A stretch of 64,000 bases of DNA from Rhodococcus sp. KRD197 (GTDB lineage Bacteria; Actinomycetota; Actinomycetes; Mycobacteriales; Mycobacteriaceae), in contig NZ_JABFAO010000010.1 of the NCBI RefSeq assembly GCF_017168235.1, forward strand, positions 1-64,000, given 5' to 3'. Below the pieces are notes generated by a model. That model had not been told where the DNA came from and searched no databases. It saw only the letters and a list, made by a program, of their open reading frames with translations. The stretch's first letter is position 1. Each line of letters begins with the position of its first letter. Of the stretch, positions 36,488 through 45,624 are shown piece by piece. A program made the translations under genes and the position numbers.

Positions 36488-37225
36488 GTGACCCTGCTCG
36501 CATTCGGACTCCTCGTCGTCGCCGGATTCTTCGCCGGCCTCGTCGGATTCGTGACGGGTTTGGCCTCACTGGTGTCCTATCCCGCGCTGCTCGCTGCGGG
36601 TCTGAGTCCCGTCGCCGCGAACGTCACCAATACGGTCGCTCTGGTCGCGGCGGGTGTCGGGGCGACGACCAATGCGTCGAGCGAGATCGCCAAGGACGGC
36701 AGGCAGCTGATTCGCGTGGGGATCGTATCGGCGGTCGGTGGTCTGGTCGGCGCGATCGTGCTGCTCACCGCGCCTGCCGGGTCGTTCGAAGCGGTGGTCC
36801 CTTTCCTTGTGGCATTCGCTGCCATCGCGCTACTGCTGCAGCCCAGATTGCGAAACTTGGCCGGGACCAAGAAGTTTCCGACGCTCTATCCTGTCGCCCT
36901 GTTCTTCGTGGCGGTGTACGGCGGCTACTTCGGCGCCGGGGCAGGAGTGATCTTCCTGGCGCTGGCGTTGATCTGCACGTCCGACTCCATTTGGCGTGCA
37001 AGCATCCTCAAGAGCTTCCTGTTGGGGATCGCCAATCTCGTCGCGGCGATCTTCTTTGCCTTCTCCGGTGACGTGAACTGGTTGGCGGCCCTTGCTCTGG
37101 CGATTGGCGCATTCGTCGGCGGGTACTCCGGACCCCCGGTGGTGAAGGTCATTCCGCCGAATTTTCTGCGCCTTGCCGTCGCATTTCTCGGTCTCGGACT
37201 CGCTGCCTGGCTGCAGTTCGCGTGA
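36488..37225 (+). CDS. TauE/SafE (TSUP) family membrane exporter
   Basis: A 245-residue membrane protein with about eight hydrophobic segments and the internal repeat typical of TSUP proteins (GFFAGLVGFVTGLASLVSYPALL, then VYGGYFGAGAGVIF). The family exports sulfite, sulfonates or other organosulfur anions; the substrate here is unknown. A TAGCTT box lies eight bases before GTG 36488 and there is no clear ribosome site, suggesting a leaderless or near-leaderless transcript. It converges with the peptide transporter, leaving one base between the stops. Confidence 0.85.
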   Translation: MTLLAFGLLVVAGFFAGLVGFVTGLASLVSYPALLAAGLSPVAANVTNTVALVAAGVGATTNASSEIAKDGRQLIRVGIVSAVGGLVGAIVLLTAPAGSFEAVVPFLVAFAAIALLLQPRLRNLAGTKKFPTLYPVALFFVAVYGGYFGAGAGVIFLALALICTSDSIWRASILKSFLLGIANLVAAIFFAFSGDVNWLAALALAIGAFVGGYSGPPVVKVIPPNFLRLAVAFLGLGLAAWLQFA

Positions 37226-37226
37226 A

Positions 37227-38675
37227 CTAGCGCACGCCGCTCATCATCTTCTTGATCCACGGCGTGAGCGCAACGAGGACAACGGCAACGGCGAGAGACG
37301 CGCCACCGACGCTGTAGAAGAACGGATTCGGGTTGTCCTGGTCGTAGTAGCCGGCCAGTGTGCCGGCCATCGCCGAACCCAATGCGACGGAGAGGAAGAA
37401 CAGCGCGACCATTTGGGTGTGGAAGTTCTTCGGGGCGAGCTTGGTCGAGAGCGACAGTCCCACGGGGGACAAGAACAGCTCGGCGAAGGTGAACATCAGC
37501 AGGATGCCGACGAGGGCGAGCAACGGCATGCTGTTGCCGGCCAGCGAGGGTACGAATGCGAGGAAAGCCAGGCCCATGATCCCGACGCCCGCCGCGAACT
37601 TCAGCGGTGTAGACGGTTGGCGATCACCCAGTTTCGTCCAGACGGCCGCGAACACACCCGCGAAGATGATGATGAAGATCGGATTGATGGACTGCACCCA
37701 GTTCGGGGGAAACTCCCACCCGAACAGGTTGCGATCGAGCTTCGAAGCGGCAATGAGCGGGACCGTCGTGAACTGCTGCTGAAACAGCGACCAGAACGCG
37801 GCGCTGGCGATGAACATCGGGATGAACGACACGACGCGGCGACGCTCGATAGTGGTGATGTGCTTGCTCGAGAGAATGACGGCGAAATACCCGATGGCGG
37901 CGATCACCGTTACTCCGACAACGATATCGGACATATTGGACGCCGTGATCGCGCCGAACACCGACAGCAGCGCGACGACCACGATGGCGGCGACGCCGAT
38001 GGCTCCCCACTTGATGCGCTGATCTGCGGGCAGCGGATTCGAGGGGGACGCGCCGATACCGTGCAGGTGCTTGCGCCCGAGTGTGTACTGGATCAAACCG
38101 GCCGCCATACCGATTGCTGCGAGACCGAAACCCGCATGGAATCCGAACGTATCCCAAGCGAGTCCGGTGAGCAGGGGTCCGACGAACGCGCCGATGTTGA
38201 TGCCCATGTAGAACAGTGAGAACCCGGCGTCGCGACGATTGTCGTGCTCGCCGTACAGATCGCCGACGAGCGATGTCGCGTTGGCTTTGAGTCCGCCGCT
38301 ACCGAACGCGACGAGGACCAAACCCACACCCACACCCAGCAATCCGGGCAAGACGGCCAAAGCGATGTGACCGAACATGATCATCACGGCGCTGTAGAAC
38401 AGTGTGCGCTCGGACCCCAGCAACCGGTCGGCTACCCATCCGCCCAGAATCGTCGACAGATAGACGGTGCCGCCGTAGGCGCCGACGATGGACGTCGCAG
38501 AACTCTCCGCGAGTCCGAGGCCACCATCGGACACCGAGTAGTACAGGTAGTAGATGAGGATGCCTTGCATCCCGTAGAACGAGAAGCGCTCCCACATCTC
38601 GACACCGAAGAGATTCGCCAGAGCGAACGGCTGCCCGAAGAACGCGGTGTCCTGCTTGTTGTGCACGTCGGCCAT
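37227..38675 (-). CDS. POT/PTR2-family proton-dependent oligopeptide transporter
   Basis: A 482-residue transporter with about 14 membrane segments. The proton-coupling ExxER motif appears as EMWERFSFYG in helix 1. The family signature region FYMGINIGAFVGPLLTG lies near residue 150, and TPLKFAAGVG is in the centre. It imports di- and tripeptides with protons. GGAAC upstream may serve as the ribosome site. Confidence 0.9.
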   Translation of the reverse strand: MADVHNKQDTAFFGQPFALANLFGVEMWERFSFYGMQGILIYYLYYSVSDGGLGLAESSATSIVGAYGGTVYLSTILGGWVADRLLGSERTLFYSAVMIMFGHIALAVLPGLLGVGVGLVLVAFGSGGLKANATSLVGDLYGEHDNRRDAGFSLFYMGINIGAFVGPLLTGLAWDTFGFHAGFGLAAIGMAAGLIQYTLGRKHLHGIGASPSNPLPADQRIKWGAIGVAAIVVVALLSVFGAITASNMSDIVVGVTVIAAIGYFAVILSSKHITTIERRRVVSFIPMFIASAAFWSLFQQQFTTVPLIAASKLDRNLFGWEFPPNWVQSINPIFIIIFAGVFAAVWTKLGDRQPSTPLKFAAGVGIMGLAFLAFVPSLAGNSMPLLALVGILLMFTFAELFLSPVGLSLSTKLAPKNFHTQMVALFFLSVALGSAMAGTLAGYYDQDNPNPFFYSVGGASLAVAVVLVALTPWIKKMMSGVR

Positions 38676-38721
38676 CTGTGAACTGTTCCATGCCGATGGG
38701 TGTTCCGGCAGGCCGATGGGG

Positions 38722-39099
38722 CTACTTTTTCGTTACAAGTAACAGTCTGGCGAGCGCGCGCCATCCGAACAGGAAGATCGCGAGGACCGTCGACGCCACG
38801 AGGACGAAGCTGAACGCAGTTCCCTGCCCGCTGACCACACGCAGGATCATGCCGACGGCGACCGTCGAAACCCAGACGACGATGCCCGTCGGGACGATCA
38901 GGTAAGCGTCGAATTTGTCGCGGTAGAGCGCCCAGGTGGCAACCCAACCGACGACGGCTCCGGTGACGAAAGGCCATGCGGTGGTGGCGAGGCCCGCCAC
39001 GGCATTCGCTTCGTCGTGACTTCTTCGTCCGATGGCGCAGAAGACGACGACGAGGACGAGATCGACGACGGCGGCGATGATGGGGCTTCGCTTGCTCAC
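38722..39099 (-). CDS. Four-helix membrane protein (DUF3054-like)
   Basis: A 125-residue membrane protein matching the family I recall as DUF3054: VVDLVLVVVFCAIGRRSHDE, WPFVTGAVVGW, VVWVSTVAVGMILRVVSGQG and LAIFLFGWRAL give four hydrophobic segments. The function is unknown. GTG 39099 is chosen because the conserved region begins right after it; GTG 39108 is an alternative. The longer open frame to 39276 lies antisense to the end of the YceI gene. Confidence 0.75.
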   Translation of the reverse strand: MSKRSPIIAAVVDLVLVVVFCAIGRRSHDEANAVAGLATTAWPFVTGAVVGWVATWALYRDKFDAYLIVPTGIVVWVSTVAVGMILRVVSGQGTAFSFVLVASTVLAIFLFGWRALARLLLVTKK

Positions 39100-39114
39100 C
39101 GGTCCCACAATAGA

Positions 39115-39152
39115 GAACGGGCCCGCGGACGTATCGTTCCGCGGGCCCGTTC
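39115..39152. terminator. Strong hairpin downstream of the YceI gene
   Basis: Perfect 15-bp arms (39115-39129 and 39138-39152, GC-rich with GGGCCC cores) flank an 8-base loop. It begins 21 bases past the YceI stop on the minus strand and lies just before the DUF3054-like start, so it should separate the two transcripts. Confidence 0.7.
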
Positions 39153-39172
39153 GGCCGTGCCAAGAGTGGTGA

Positions 39173-39724
39173 CTAGGAGGCCTGGCCGGCTTCGATCTCC
39201 AGGGTGAGGGTGATCTTGTCGCCGACGACAGCGCCGCCGCCCTCGAGGGGCATGTCGATGCTGATGCCGAAGTCACGACGGTTGATGGTGGTGGTTGCCT
39301 CGAACCCGGCGACCGGTCCCGCGCCCATGCCCGGGTTGACCCCGTTGAACTCGAGCTTCATCTCGATGGACTTGGTGACGCCGTGCAACGTGAAATCACC
39401 CGTCAGGACGAAGTTCTCGCCACTGGGCTTGACCGAGGTGGAGGTGAACGTCGCGGTCGGGAACTTCTCGACCTCGAAGAAGTCGGCGGTCTTGAGGTGG
39501 CCGTCGCGCTGCTCGTTGTCGGTGGTGATGGATGCGACGTCGATCTCGGCGTTGACGGACGGTGTTCCGTCGGCGGCGACGGTGATCGTGCCGCTGAATT
39601 TCTGGAAGCGTCCCCGGACCTTGCTGACCATGAGGTGGCGAACCGAGAATCCGACCGTCGAGTGCGTGGCGTCGATGTTCCAGGTGCCGGCCGAGAGTTC
39701 GGGCAAAGCGATGGCGGTGGTCAT
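39173..39724 (-). CDS. YceI-family lipocalin-like protein
   Basis: A 183-residue YceI-domain protein with the family opening GTWNIDATHSTVGFSVRHLMVSKVRGRF and closing GFEATTTINRRDFGI. YceI proteins form a beta-barrel that binds isoprenoid-type lipids such as polyprenyl chains. There is no signal peptide, so this one is probably cytoplasmic. ATG 39724 has AAGGAG upstream. The longer frame to 39844 runs over a promoter-like region. Confidence 0.9.
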   Translation of the reverse strand: MTTAIALPELSAGTWNIDATHSTVGFSVRHLMVSKVRGRFQKFSGTITVAADGTPSVNAEIDVASITTDNEQRDGHLKTADFFEVEKFPTATFTSTSVKPSGENFVLTGDFTLHGVTKSIEMKLEFNGVNPGMGAGPVAGFEATTTINRRDFGISIDMPLEGGGAVVGDKITLTLEIEAGQAS

Positions 39725-39805
39725 GGGAGCTCCTTGGGTTGAAGGTTCAAGCGGTATATGAATACTAAACGGACCGGGGTCCGGATGTATTCCGCGGGCG
39801 TAAAA

Positions 39806-39847
39806 TGTGACGGAGAACACATGCATTTGGTGACCGAATGTCACATT
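39806..39847. promoter_or_regulatory. Cluster of inverted repeats upstream of the YceI gene
   Basis: TGTGA-CGGAGA-ACACA (39806-39821) is a Crp/GlxR-like 9-of-10 match. GTGAC-CGAAT-GTCAC (39830-39844) is a perfect inverted repeat. The outer AATGTGAC (39804-39811) mirrors GTCACATT (39840-39847). The rest of the 220-bp gap (39725-39944) shows no gene. The regulator is unknown. Confidence 0.4.
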
Positions 39848-39944
39848 GGCTCACCCACGAGTGAGCGAATGGCCCCCTCGCACACTCAGAGTGACCGACT
39901 GTGACATTCGCTCCGAAAAAGCCGGGCAACCGAAACTACAACCT

Positions 39945-41096
39945 TCAAGCAGTTTCGGGGTCGGCCCTGTCTGCGCGCTGCTCGGCGTCGCTGCGGGAGG
40001 CGTGCAGTTCGCTGGTTTCGCGCCGTTGGAGTTCGAAGTCGTAGTCCAGATCCTCGTGCTGGTGCTTGCGGAAGAGCACCAGAAACACGATCCACCCGAC
40101 GATGGCGACGAGGATGAAACTGATAGCGCGGTAAACGAAGGCGGCTGCCACAGCCTGGGACGCGCTGATCGAGGCAGCGCTGGTGAGCAGTGCGATGAGG
40201 GTGGCGTCGACGACGACGAGTCCACCGGGTGCGAGCGGGACCGATCCGACTGCCTTGGCCGCCGCGAACGCGAACAGTAGCCCGGACAATCTGGGATCGG
40301 CGCCGACGGCGTAGCAGGCGAAGCCCAGGCAGGCCACATCCGCGAGACGGTGGACCACCGACCACGTCAAGGTCAGGCCCGCATCGCGCGGGCCGAGCCG
40401 GACGAATCGAACCTGCTCGATGATTGCGTCGACGCGTTCGCGGCCGATGTCGGGTGCTTGGTTTCGGAAGTTGTTGATCTTGCCGAGCACCCACCCGGCT
40501 GCGCTACGGATCGACGATGGATGCGCGGAGACGTACCGCACGGCGAACACGATCGCGAGCACGCCCGCGATCGGTACGACGAGGGTGAAGGTGTTGACCG
40601 ATCCGCCGACGAGCAATGCGCCGGCGACACCGAGCAGAGCGAGTCCCGACGCGGCGATGACCCCGGAGATCGCGAGCTGCCAGGACGCGACGACGGGGCT
40701 TGCTCCCCATCGACGGGTCTGCCGGTAGGTGAAGGCGGTGGAGAACACCTGGCCGGCGGGGAGCGTCAGCGACATCGCTGTGCTTCCGTAGATGACGGCC
40801 ACCGATTTCGCCTGCCGCACGCGTACCCCGGCTGCGGACATCAGCTGCTTCTGGACTCGGCCGAAAGCGCTCAGTGACAGCGCCTGCGTGACGATGCAGC
40901 CGGCGACCCACCCCCAGTGGATTTCGGTCAACGCCTGCCAGGATTCGTGCAGCCGCGGCCACAGGTAGATTCCTTCAGCAACGAGCAGGGCGAGCAATGC
41001 GATCCCAGCGGCCCACTTGAGCCAGCGAAGACGATTGTGTTTGCGTTTGCGGGGTGCATCGGCCACACGCTCGGGTCTGGGTTCGGCCACCTTCAC
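39945..41096 (-). CDS. YbhN/UPF0104-family membrane protein (lysyl-PG synthase-like transmembrane domain)
   Basis: A 383-residue protein with seven to eight membrane segments of the UPF0104/LPG-synthase transmembrane family. The marker region is SVPLAPGGLVVVDATLIALLT, with GSTAMSLTLPAGQVFSTAF nearer the N-terminus. A basic N-terminal tail and an acidic C-terminal tail of about 45 residues flank the membrane part. Relatives flip or transfer lipid-linked groups or act as glycosyltransferase partners; the exact role is unknown. Confidence 0.8.
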   Translation of the reverse strand: MKVAEPRPERVADAPRKRKHNRLRWLKWAAGIALLALLVAEGIYLWPRLHESWQALTEIHWGWVAGCIVTQALSLSAFGRVQKQLMSAAGVRVRQAKSVAVIYGSTAMSLTLPAGQVFSTAFTYRQTRRWGASPVVASWQLAISGVIAASGLALLGVAGALLVGGSVNTFTLVVPIAGVLAIVFAVRYVSAHPSSIRSAAGWVLGKINNFRNQAPDIGRERVDAIIEQVRFVRLGPRDAGLTLTWSVVHRLADVACLGFACYAVGADPRLSGLLFAFAAAKAVGSVPLAPGGLVVVDATLIALLTSAASISASQAVAAAFVYRAISFILVAIVGWIVFLVLFRKHQHEDLDYDFELQRRETSELHASRSDAEQRADRADPETA

Positions 41097-41120
41097 AGGG
41101 TAACCACTACCGGGCCCGGC

Positions 41121-42632
41121 TCAAGGACGCTCCACCGGCCAAGCCAGGTGGGTGAGCCGACGCCGGCCTCGCAATTGAACCTGATCGCCGAGCTCCCAGT
41201 GTTCCTGCTCCTCGTCGCTGGCGAAGTAGACCGCCGAGGTCGACGCGAGCACTCGGCCCGGGCGTAGTTTCGCCAATTCGGTCAAACGGGACGCCTCGTT
41301 GACCGGATCGCCGATGACGGTGTATTCGAAGCGTTCCTTGGCGCCGATGTTCCCGGCGACGGCGAGCCCCGCAGAAACGCCGATGCCGATGTCGAGACCG
41401 GTGATGTCGTTGAGTGCGAATCGCAGGTCACGGGCTGCTGCGAGCGCCGCCGTCGGAGCATCGGGGCGATCCAGCGGCGCACCGAAGATCGCGAGCGCGG
41501 CGTCACCCATGAATTTGTTGACGAATCCGTGGTGCTTGTCGATCACATCGACGACGACACGAAAGAACTCGTTGAGCAACACCACGACATCGCCCGGCGG
41601 ACGTTCCGACGCCGTCGCCGTCGAGCCGACCATGTCGACGAACAGGACCGCGACGAAGCGCGTCTCGCCGCCCAGTTCGGTACCGAATTGCAATGCGCGT
41701 CGCGCTACGTCCTCGCCGACGTGCTGGCCGAAGAGCTCGCGGAGAACGCGTCTTTCGGCGGACTCCTCCATCATGCGGTTGAAGCCGACCTGCAACCGGC
41801 CGATCTCGCTGCCGTCGAACACCTCGACCTCGACGTCGTTGTCACCTCGTTGAACGCGTTCTATGGCGCGACGCAACTGGCGGATGGGATCGGAAATCTG
41901 ACTCGCGGTGAGCATCGACAGGATGAACGCCTGACCGATGGCCAGCACGCTCAGCAGAATGATGGCGATCGCCAACGCGTTGGTGGAGAACACGAGGTCG
42001 GTGGTCAACTGCGTCACGCACAGCAAAATGATGCCGATGACGGGCATCAACGTCCCGAGGCCCCAGGTCATCGCCATTCGGGTGCCGACGCCGGGGGTCA
42101 AGGTGCGATCGAAACGCCCCTCGCTCAGCGCCATTGCGGCGACAGGTCGCAGGATACGTTCGCCGAGCATGTAGGTGAAACCGAAAGTCACGGTCGCAGC
42201 CATCACGACGGTGACGATGACCGCGACGGCCAGGGATGGCATCTCGCTCACGGTGAGGACCACGAAGATGAAGCCGCCGATCACCCACAGGATGGAGTGG
42301 ACGATGGCCTGCCTCAGTGGTGCGTGCAGTGTCGTCATCTGCTCTCGGCGCGTCGGCGGGCCGCCGCGCAGCTGCCAGCGGACCACCGTCCGCAGCATCA
42401 CTGCCGCGTAGTAGAGACTGATCGCCCCTGCGAGCACGAGATAGGCGCCGAAAATATAGACGTTGCGCACCCGGTCGGCGACGATGGGCTGCGACTCCTC
42501 GAGCGGCAATCCGTAGCGAACGAACGCGAACACCAGCACCGCGCCGAAGAGATTCGACAGCAGCATCGAGAGCATATAGAGCGGCCAGCGACTCCTCAGA
42601 GTGAGCGAGACCGCTCGGTAGGATGCCAGCAC
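41121..42632 (-). CDS. Membrane-bound class III adenylate cyclase with HAMP domain
   Basis: A 503-residue protein with six predicted membrane segments (1-260), a HAMP linker (about 260-310) and a cyclase homology domain (about 335-500). All catalytic residues are visible: metal Asp in VLFVDMVGS and GDAALAIFG, adenine-specifying Lys in NKFMGD and Asp in VIGDPVN, and transition-state Asn and Arg in VNEASRL. It should make cAMP and resembles the Rv1318c-Rv1320c group. GTG 42632 lacks a ribosome site but lies 6 bases after a TAAATT box, pointing to leaderless translation. A local cAMP source fits the Crp/GlxR-like sites seen here. Confidence 0.9.
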   Translation of the reverse strand: MLASYRAVSLTLRSRWPLYMLSMLLSNLFGAVLVFAFVRYGLPLEESQPIVADRVRNVYIFGAYLVLAGAISLYYAAVMLRTVVRWQLRGGPPTRREQMTTLHAPLRQAIVHSILWVIGGFIFVVLTVSEMPSLAVAVIVTVVMAATVTFGFTYMLGERILRPVAAMALSEGRFDRTLTPGVGTRMAMTWGLGTLMPVIGIILLCVTQLTTDLVFSTNALAIAIILLSVLAIGQAFILSMLTASQISDPIRQLRRAIERVQRGDNDVEVEVFDGSEIGRLQVGFNRMMEESAERRVLRELFGQHVGEDVARRALQFGTELGGETRFVAVLFVDMVGSTATASERPPGDVVVLLNEFFRVVVDVIDKHHGFVNKFMGDAALAIFGAPLDRPDAPTAALAAARDLRFALNDITGLDIGIGVSAGLAVAGNIGAKERFEYTVIGDPVNEASRLTELAKLRPGRVLASTSAVYFASDEEQEHWELGDQVQLRGRRRLTHLAWPVERP

Positions 42633-42636
42633 AGGT

Positions 42637-42644
42637 TAAATTTA
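42637..42644. promoter_or_regulatory. Shared palindromic -10 element for two divergent leaderless genes
   Basis: The palindrome TAAATTTA contains a TAAATT -10 box on each strand. On both strands exactly six bases separate that box from a GTG start (42649 rightward, 42632 leftward), which would place both transcription starts at or next to the start codons. No ribosome site is present for either gene. Confidence 0.6.
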
Positions 42645-42648
42645 CCGG

Positions 42649-43824
42649 GTGACCGAACGCGAGCCGCAGGCAGAAGCGTCGAAGGTACTTTCGGGCTCCC
42701 CCGGAATACGTCCTTCGCCTGCTGAGGCGGTACATCCGTACGTTCGAGTCGCCGCCGAGTGGACGTGGCGCCTGCTTGTCCTGTTCGCCGGATTCCTCAC
42801 GTTCTGCTACGTCGTCGTCCAACTCGACATCGTGTTCGTGCCGCTCGCCATCGCCCTGTTGGCGTCGGCGATGCTGCTGCCTCTCGTCGACTGGATGCAC
42901 CGCCGTCGCGTTCCCCGCGCCGCCGCCGTCGTCATCGCGATCATCGCGAGCATCGGTGTCGTCGCGGGCATCATGACGTTCGTCGTCGAACAGTTCATCG
43001 AGGGCCTGCCCCAACTCGGAGATCAGATCACCGCCTCGGTCACCGATCTCGAGGGGTGGCTTGCCCAAGGCCCGCTGCACATCAGCGAGGACCAGATTCG
43101 GCAGGCGAGCGACAACGTCGTCAAAGCCATCCAGGACAACCAGGCCGCAGTTACCAGCGGGGCGTTGTCCACCGCAACGGTCGTCGGCGAAATCCTGACC
43201 GGGACACTGCTGACGCTGTTCATCCTCATCTTCTTCCTGTACGACGGCAGCAAGATCTGGGAGTTCGTCACCCGCCTCGCCCCGAGGTCAGCGAGACGCC
43301 GGGTCCGGATTGCGGGTAGTCAAGGCTTCAGGTCGCTCGTCGGATACGTGCGTGCGACGGTGGCGGTTGCTGCCGCCGACGCCGTCGGCATCGGGGTCGG
43401 CCTGGCGATACTCGGTGTGCCGTTGGCGCTGCCGCTGGCATCTCTGGTGTTCATCGGTGCATTCGTTCCGATTGTCGGGGCGCTCCTCGCCGGGTTCCTT
43501 GCCGTGTTCGTCGCCCTGGTGACCAAGGGTTTTCTGACCGCACTGCTGACGCTGGTAATCGTCGTGGCGGTGATGCAGCTCGAAGCTCACGTGCTGCAAC
43601 CGCTGCTGTTGGGTCGAGCGGTGCGTATCCATCCGCTCGCGGTGGTGCTGGCGATCACGGTCGGTATCGTCTCGGCCGGAATCGTCGGGGGCCTGTTGGC
43701 GGTACCGATCGTCGCCCTCCTCAACACTGCGATCCGTTCTCTGCTCGCCGAGGACCCAGACGAGCTCGAGATACTCCCAGACGAGCTCGAGGTGCCGGAC
43801 GGGCCCGAACCCGAAAATGATTGA
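42649..43824 (+). CDS. AI-2E-family transporter-like membrane protein
   Basis: A 391-residue AI-2E/PerM-family protein. Two hydrophobic segments near 40-75 and one near 100 are followed by a soluble-looking region (about 120-190) and a cluster of C-terminal helices, including the family-typical PLGLA-like GVPLALPLASLVFIGAFVPIVGALL. It ends in an acidic tail with two DELE repeats. Such proteins export small molecules or act as antiporters; the substrate is not known. The start is leaderless-type GTG. Its end overlaps the sensor-kinase start by 8 bases. Confidence 0.85.
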   Translation: MTEREPQAEASKVLSGSPGIRPSPAEAVHPYVRVAAEWTWRLLVLFAGFLTFCYVVVQLDIVFVPLAIALLASAMLLPLVDWMHRRRVPRAAAVVIAIIASIGVVAGIMTFVVEQFIEGLPQLGDQITASVTDLEGWLAQGPLHISEDQIRQASDNVVKAIQDNQAAVTSGALSTATVVGEILTGTLLTLFILIFFLYDGSKIWEFVTRLAPRSARRRVRIAGSQGFRSLVGYVRATVAVAAADAVGIGVGLAILGVPLALPLASLVFIGAFVPIVGALLAGFLAVFVALVTKGFLTALLTLVIVVAVMQLEAHVLQPLLLGRAVRIHPLAVVLAITVGIVSAGIVGGLLAVPIVALLNTAIRSLLAEDPDELEILPDELEVPDGPEPEND

Positions 43825-44944
43825 CCCCGTCACCCCGCTGTGGCGGGCCTCGCAGGCTTTTCGGCTGATCACCCTGGCCTACGCCGTCAGCTTCCAGATC
43901 GCATCTGTCGGCAACTACACCGATGCGCGGCTCAGCTGGGTCCTCGTCGCCACCATGGCGGTATGGACCGGTGTGTCGGCTGCGCTGTTGTCGCAGGCGA
44001 CGGTAGCGCGGTGGAAGGTGGTGCTCGGCGATCAGGTCGTGGTGATCGCGTTGATGGCGTCGACCCGGTTGGTGGCCGAGCACGACTGGTACAGCTCGCA
44101 TCAGACGTTGCCTACCACGCTGTGGGCCACCAACGCGGTGATCTCCGCGGCGCTCCTCTTCGGTCCCAAGGGCGGCATCGCCTCCGGTGTGATGCTGTCG
44201 CTGGTCAGTGCGATCGTGCGGGATCAGGTCGACGTCGACCTGTGGACCGACGCCACGGCTCCGGTGCTGATCTCGGTGGGGCTTGCGCTCGGCTTGGCGA
44301 GCAACACTGCTCGGCGGGCCCATGCGGAGCTCGAACGCGCGAGCAGATTGGCCGCCATCACCGAGGAACGAGAACGGCTCGCCCGCCAGGTACACGACGG
44401 GGTTCTGCAGGTACTCGCACTCGTACGTCGCCGCGGTTTCGAAATCGGCGGAGCGGCAGAAGAACTCGCTCAACTCGCCGGCGAGCAGGAAGTCGCGCTC
44501 CGGATGCTCATCTCGGAGCAGGGGGAGCCGTCGCGATTCGATGCCACCAGAACCGAGGTCGACCTTTCCGGCCTGCTGCGGCCGCAGGCCAGCACCACGG
44601 TGTCCGTGTCCACACCGCCCGATCCCGTGCTCGTCGACGGCCGTATCGCCGACGAGGTGTCCGCGGTGGTCTCCACAGCCCTGTCCAACGTCGCGCTGCA
44701 TGCCGGACCCGGTGCGCGCGCTTACGTTCTGCTCGAGGACATGGGCGAGGAGATCATCGTCAGCATTCGCGACGACGGCCCCGGTATCGCCCCGGGGAGA
44801 CTGGCCGAAGCGGTGGCCGAAGGTCGCATGGGAGTATCGAAATCACTGCTCGGTCGGGTGGAGATGCTCGGCGGGGTGGCCGCGCTGGATACGGACGAAT
44901 CGGGAACGGAATGGGAAATTCGAGTACCGAAGGAGCCGACGTGA
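43817..44944 (+). CDS. MacS-type sensor histidine kinase
   Basis: A 375-residue kinase. Five or six membrane segments (about 15-165, a DUF5931-like sensor region) precede a HisKA_3 dimerisation domain with the phospho-acceptor in RQVHDGVLQVL (about 195) and a HATPase domain with DDGPGIAPG and GRMGVSKSL. It resembles MacS of corynebacteria. It overlaps the upstream AI-2E gene and is coupled to the response regulator by GTGA, so all three genes form one operon. The signal is unknown. Confidence 0.88.
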   Translation: MIDPVTPLWRASQAFRLITLAYAVSFQIASVGNYTDARLSWVLVATMAVWTGVSAALLSQATVARWKVVLGDQVVVIALMASTRLVAEHDWYSSHQTLPTTLWATNAVISAALLFGPKGGIASGVMLSLVSAIVRDQVDVDLWTDATAPVLISVGLALGLASNTARRAHAELERASRLAAITEERERLARQVHDGVLQVLALVRRRGFEIGGAAEELAQLAGEQEVALRMLISEQGEPSRFDATRTEVDLSGLLRPQASTTVSVSTPPDPVLVDGRIADEVSAVVSTALSNVALHAGPGARAYVLLEDMGEEIIVSIRDDGPGIAPGRLAEAVAEGRMGVSKSLLGRVEMLGGVAALDTDESGTEWEIRVPKEPT

Positions 44945-45597
44945 GCGGCGAGCACATTTCGGTCATGGTCGTCGATGATCACCCGATGTGGCGCGATGGC
45001 GTCGCCCGAGATCTCGAGGCGGCGGGGTTCGAGGTCGTGGCCACCGCTGACGGCGTCGATGCCGCGCGAAGGCGTGCCGGCGCCACCACCCCCGACGTCG
45101 TGCTCATGGACATGCATCTGCCCGACGGCAACGGGGCCGACGCGACCGCCGCGGTGCTCGCGGTCTCCGCGAACAGTCGAATTCTGGTGTTGTCGGCTTC
45201 GGCGGAGCGCGAGGACGTGCTCGACGCCATCAAGGCCGGCGCCACCGGTTACCTGGTCAAAAGTGCGTCCGCGCAGGATCTGTACGAGGCGGTACGCGCC
45301 ACGGCTGCTGGCCAAGCCGTGTTCACTCCCGGCCTTGCGGGCCTGGTGCTGGGTGAGTATCGACGGATCTCGACGGCGCCCGACCAGAGCGACCATGTCG
45401 ACACCCGCCCCACGCTGTCCGACCGCGAAACCGAGGTGTTGAGGCTGGTGGCAAAGGGGCTGAGCGCCAAGCAGATTGCCACCCGGTTGTCGCTCAGTCA
45501 CCGCACCGTGGAGAACCATGTGCAGGCCACACTGCGCAAGCTGCACTTGGCCAACAGGGTCGAGTTGACGCGCTACGCGATCGAGAAGGGTTTGTGA
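44941..45597 (+). CDS. LuxR/NarL-family response regulator (MacR-like)
   Basis: A 218-residue regulator with a receiver domain (phospho-acceptor Asp57 in VVLMDMHLPDG, Lys in GYLVKS) and a C-terminal LuxR helix-turn-helix (TLSDRETEVLRLVAKGLSAK). The usual Thr position holds Ser (LVLSAS), a common variant. GTG 44941 overlaps the kinase stop by 4 bases. It is the cognate partner of the adjacent kinase. Confidence 0.92.
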   Translation: MSGEHISVMVVDDHPMWRDGVARDLEAAGFEVVATADGVDAARRRAGATTPDVVLMDMHLPDGNGADATAAVLAVSANSRILVLSASAEREDVLDAIKAGATGYLVKSASAQDLYEAVRATAAGQAVFTPGLAGLVLGEYRRISTAPDQSDHVDTRPTLSDRETEVLRLVAKGLSAKQIATRLSLSHRTVENHVQATLRKLHLANRVELTRYAIEKGL

Positions 45598-45624
45598 CTT
45601 CCCTCTTCAGGCAACCCTGACGCC

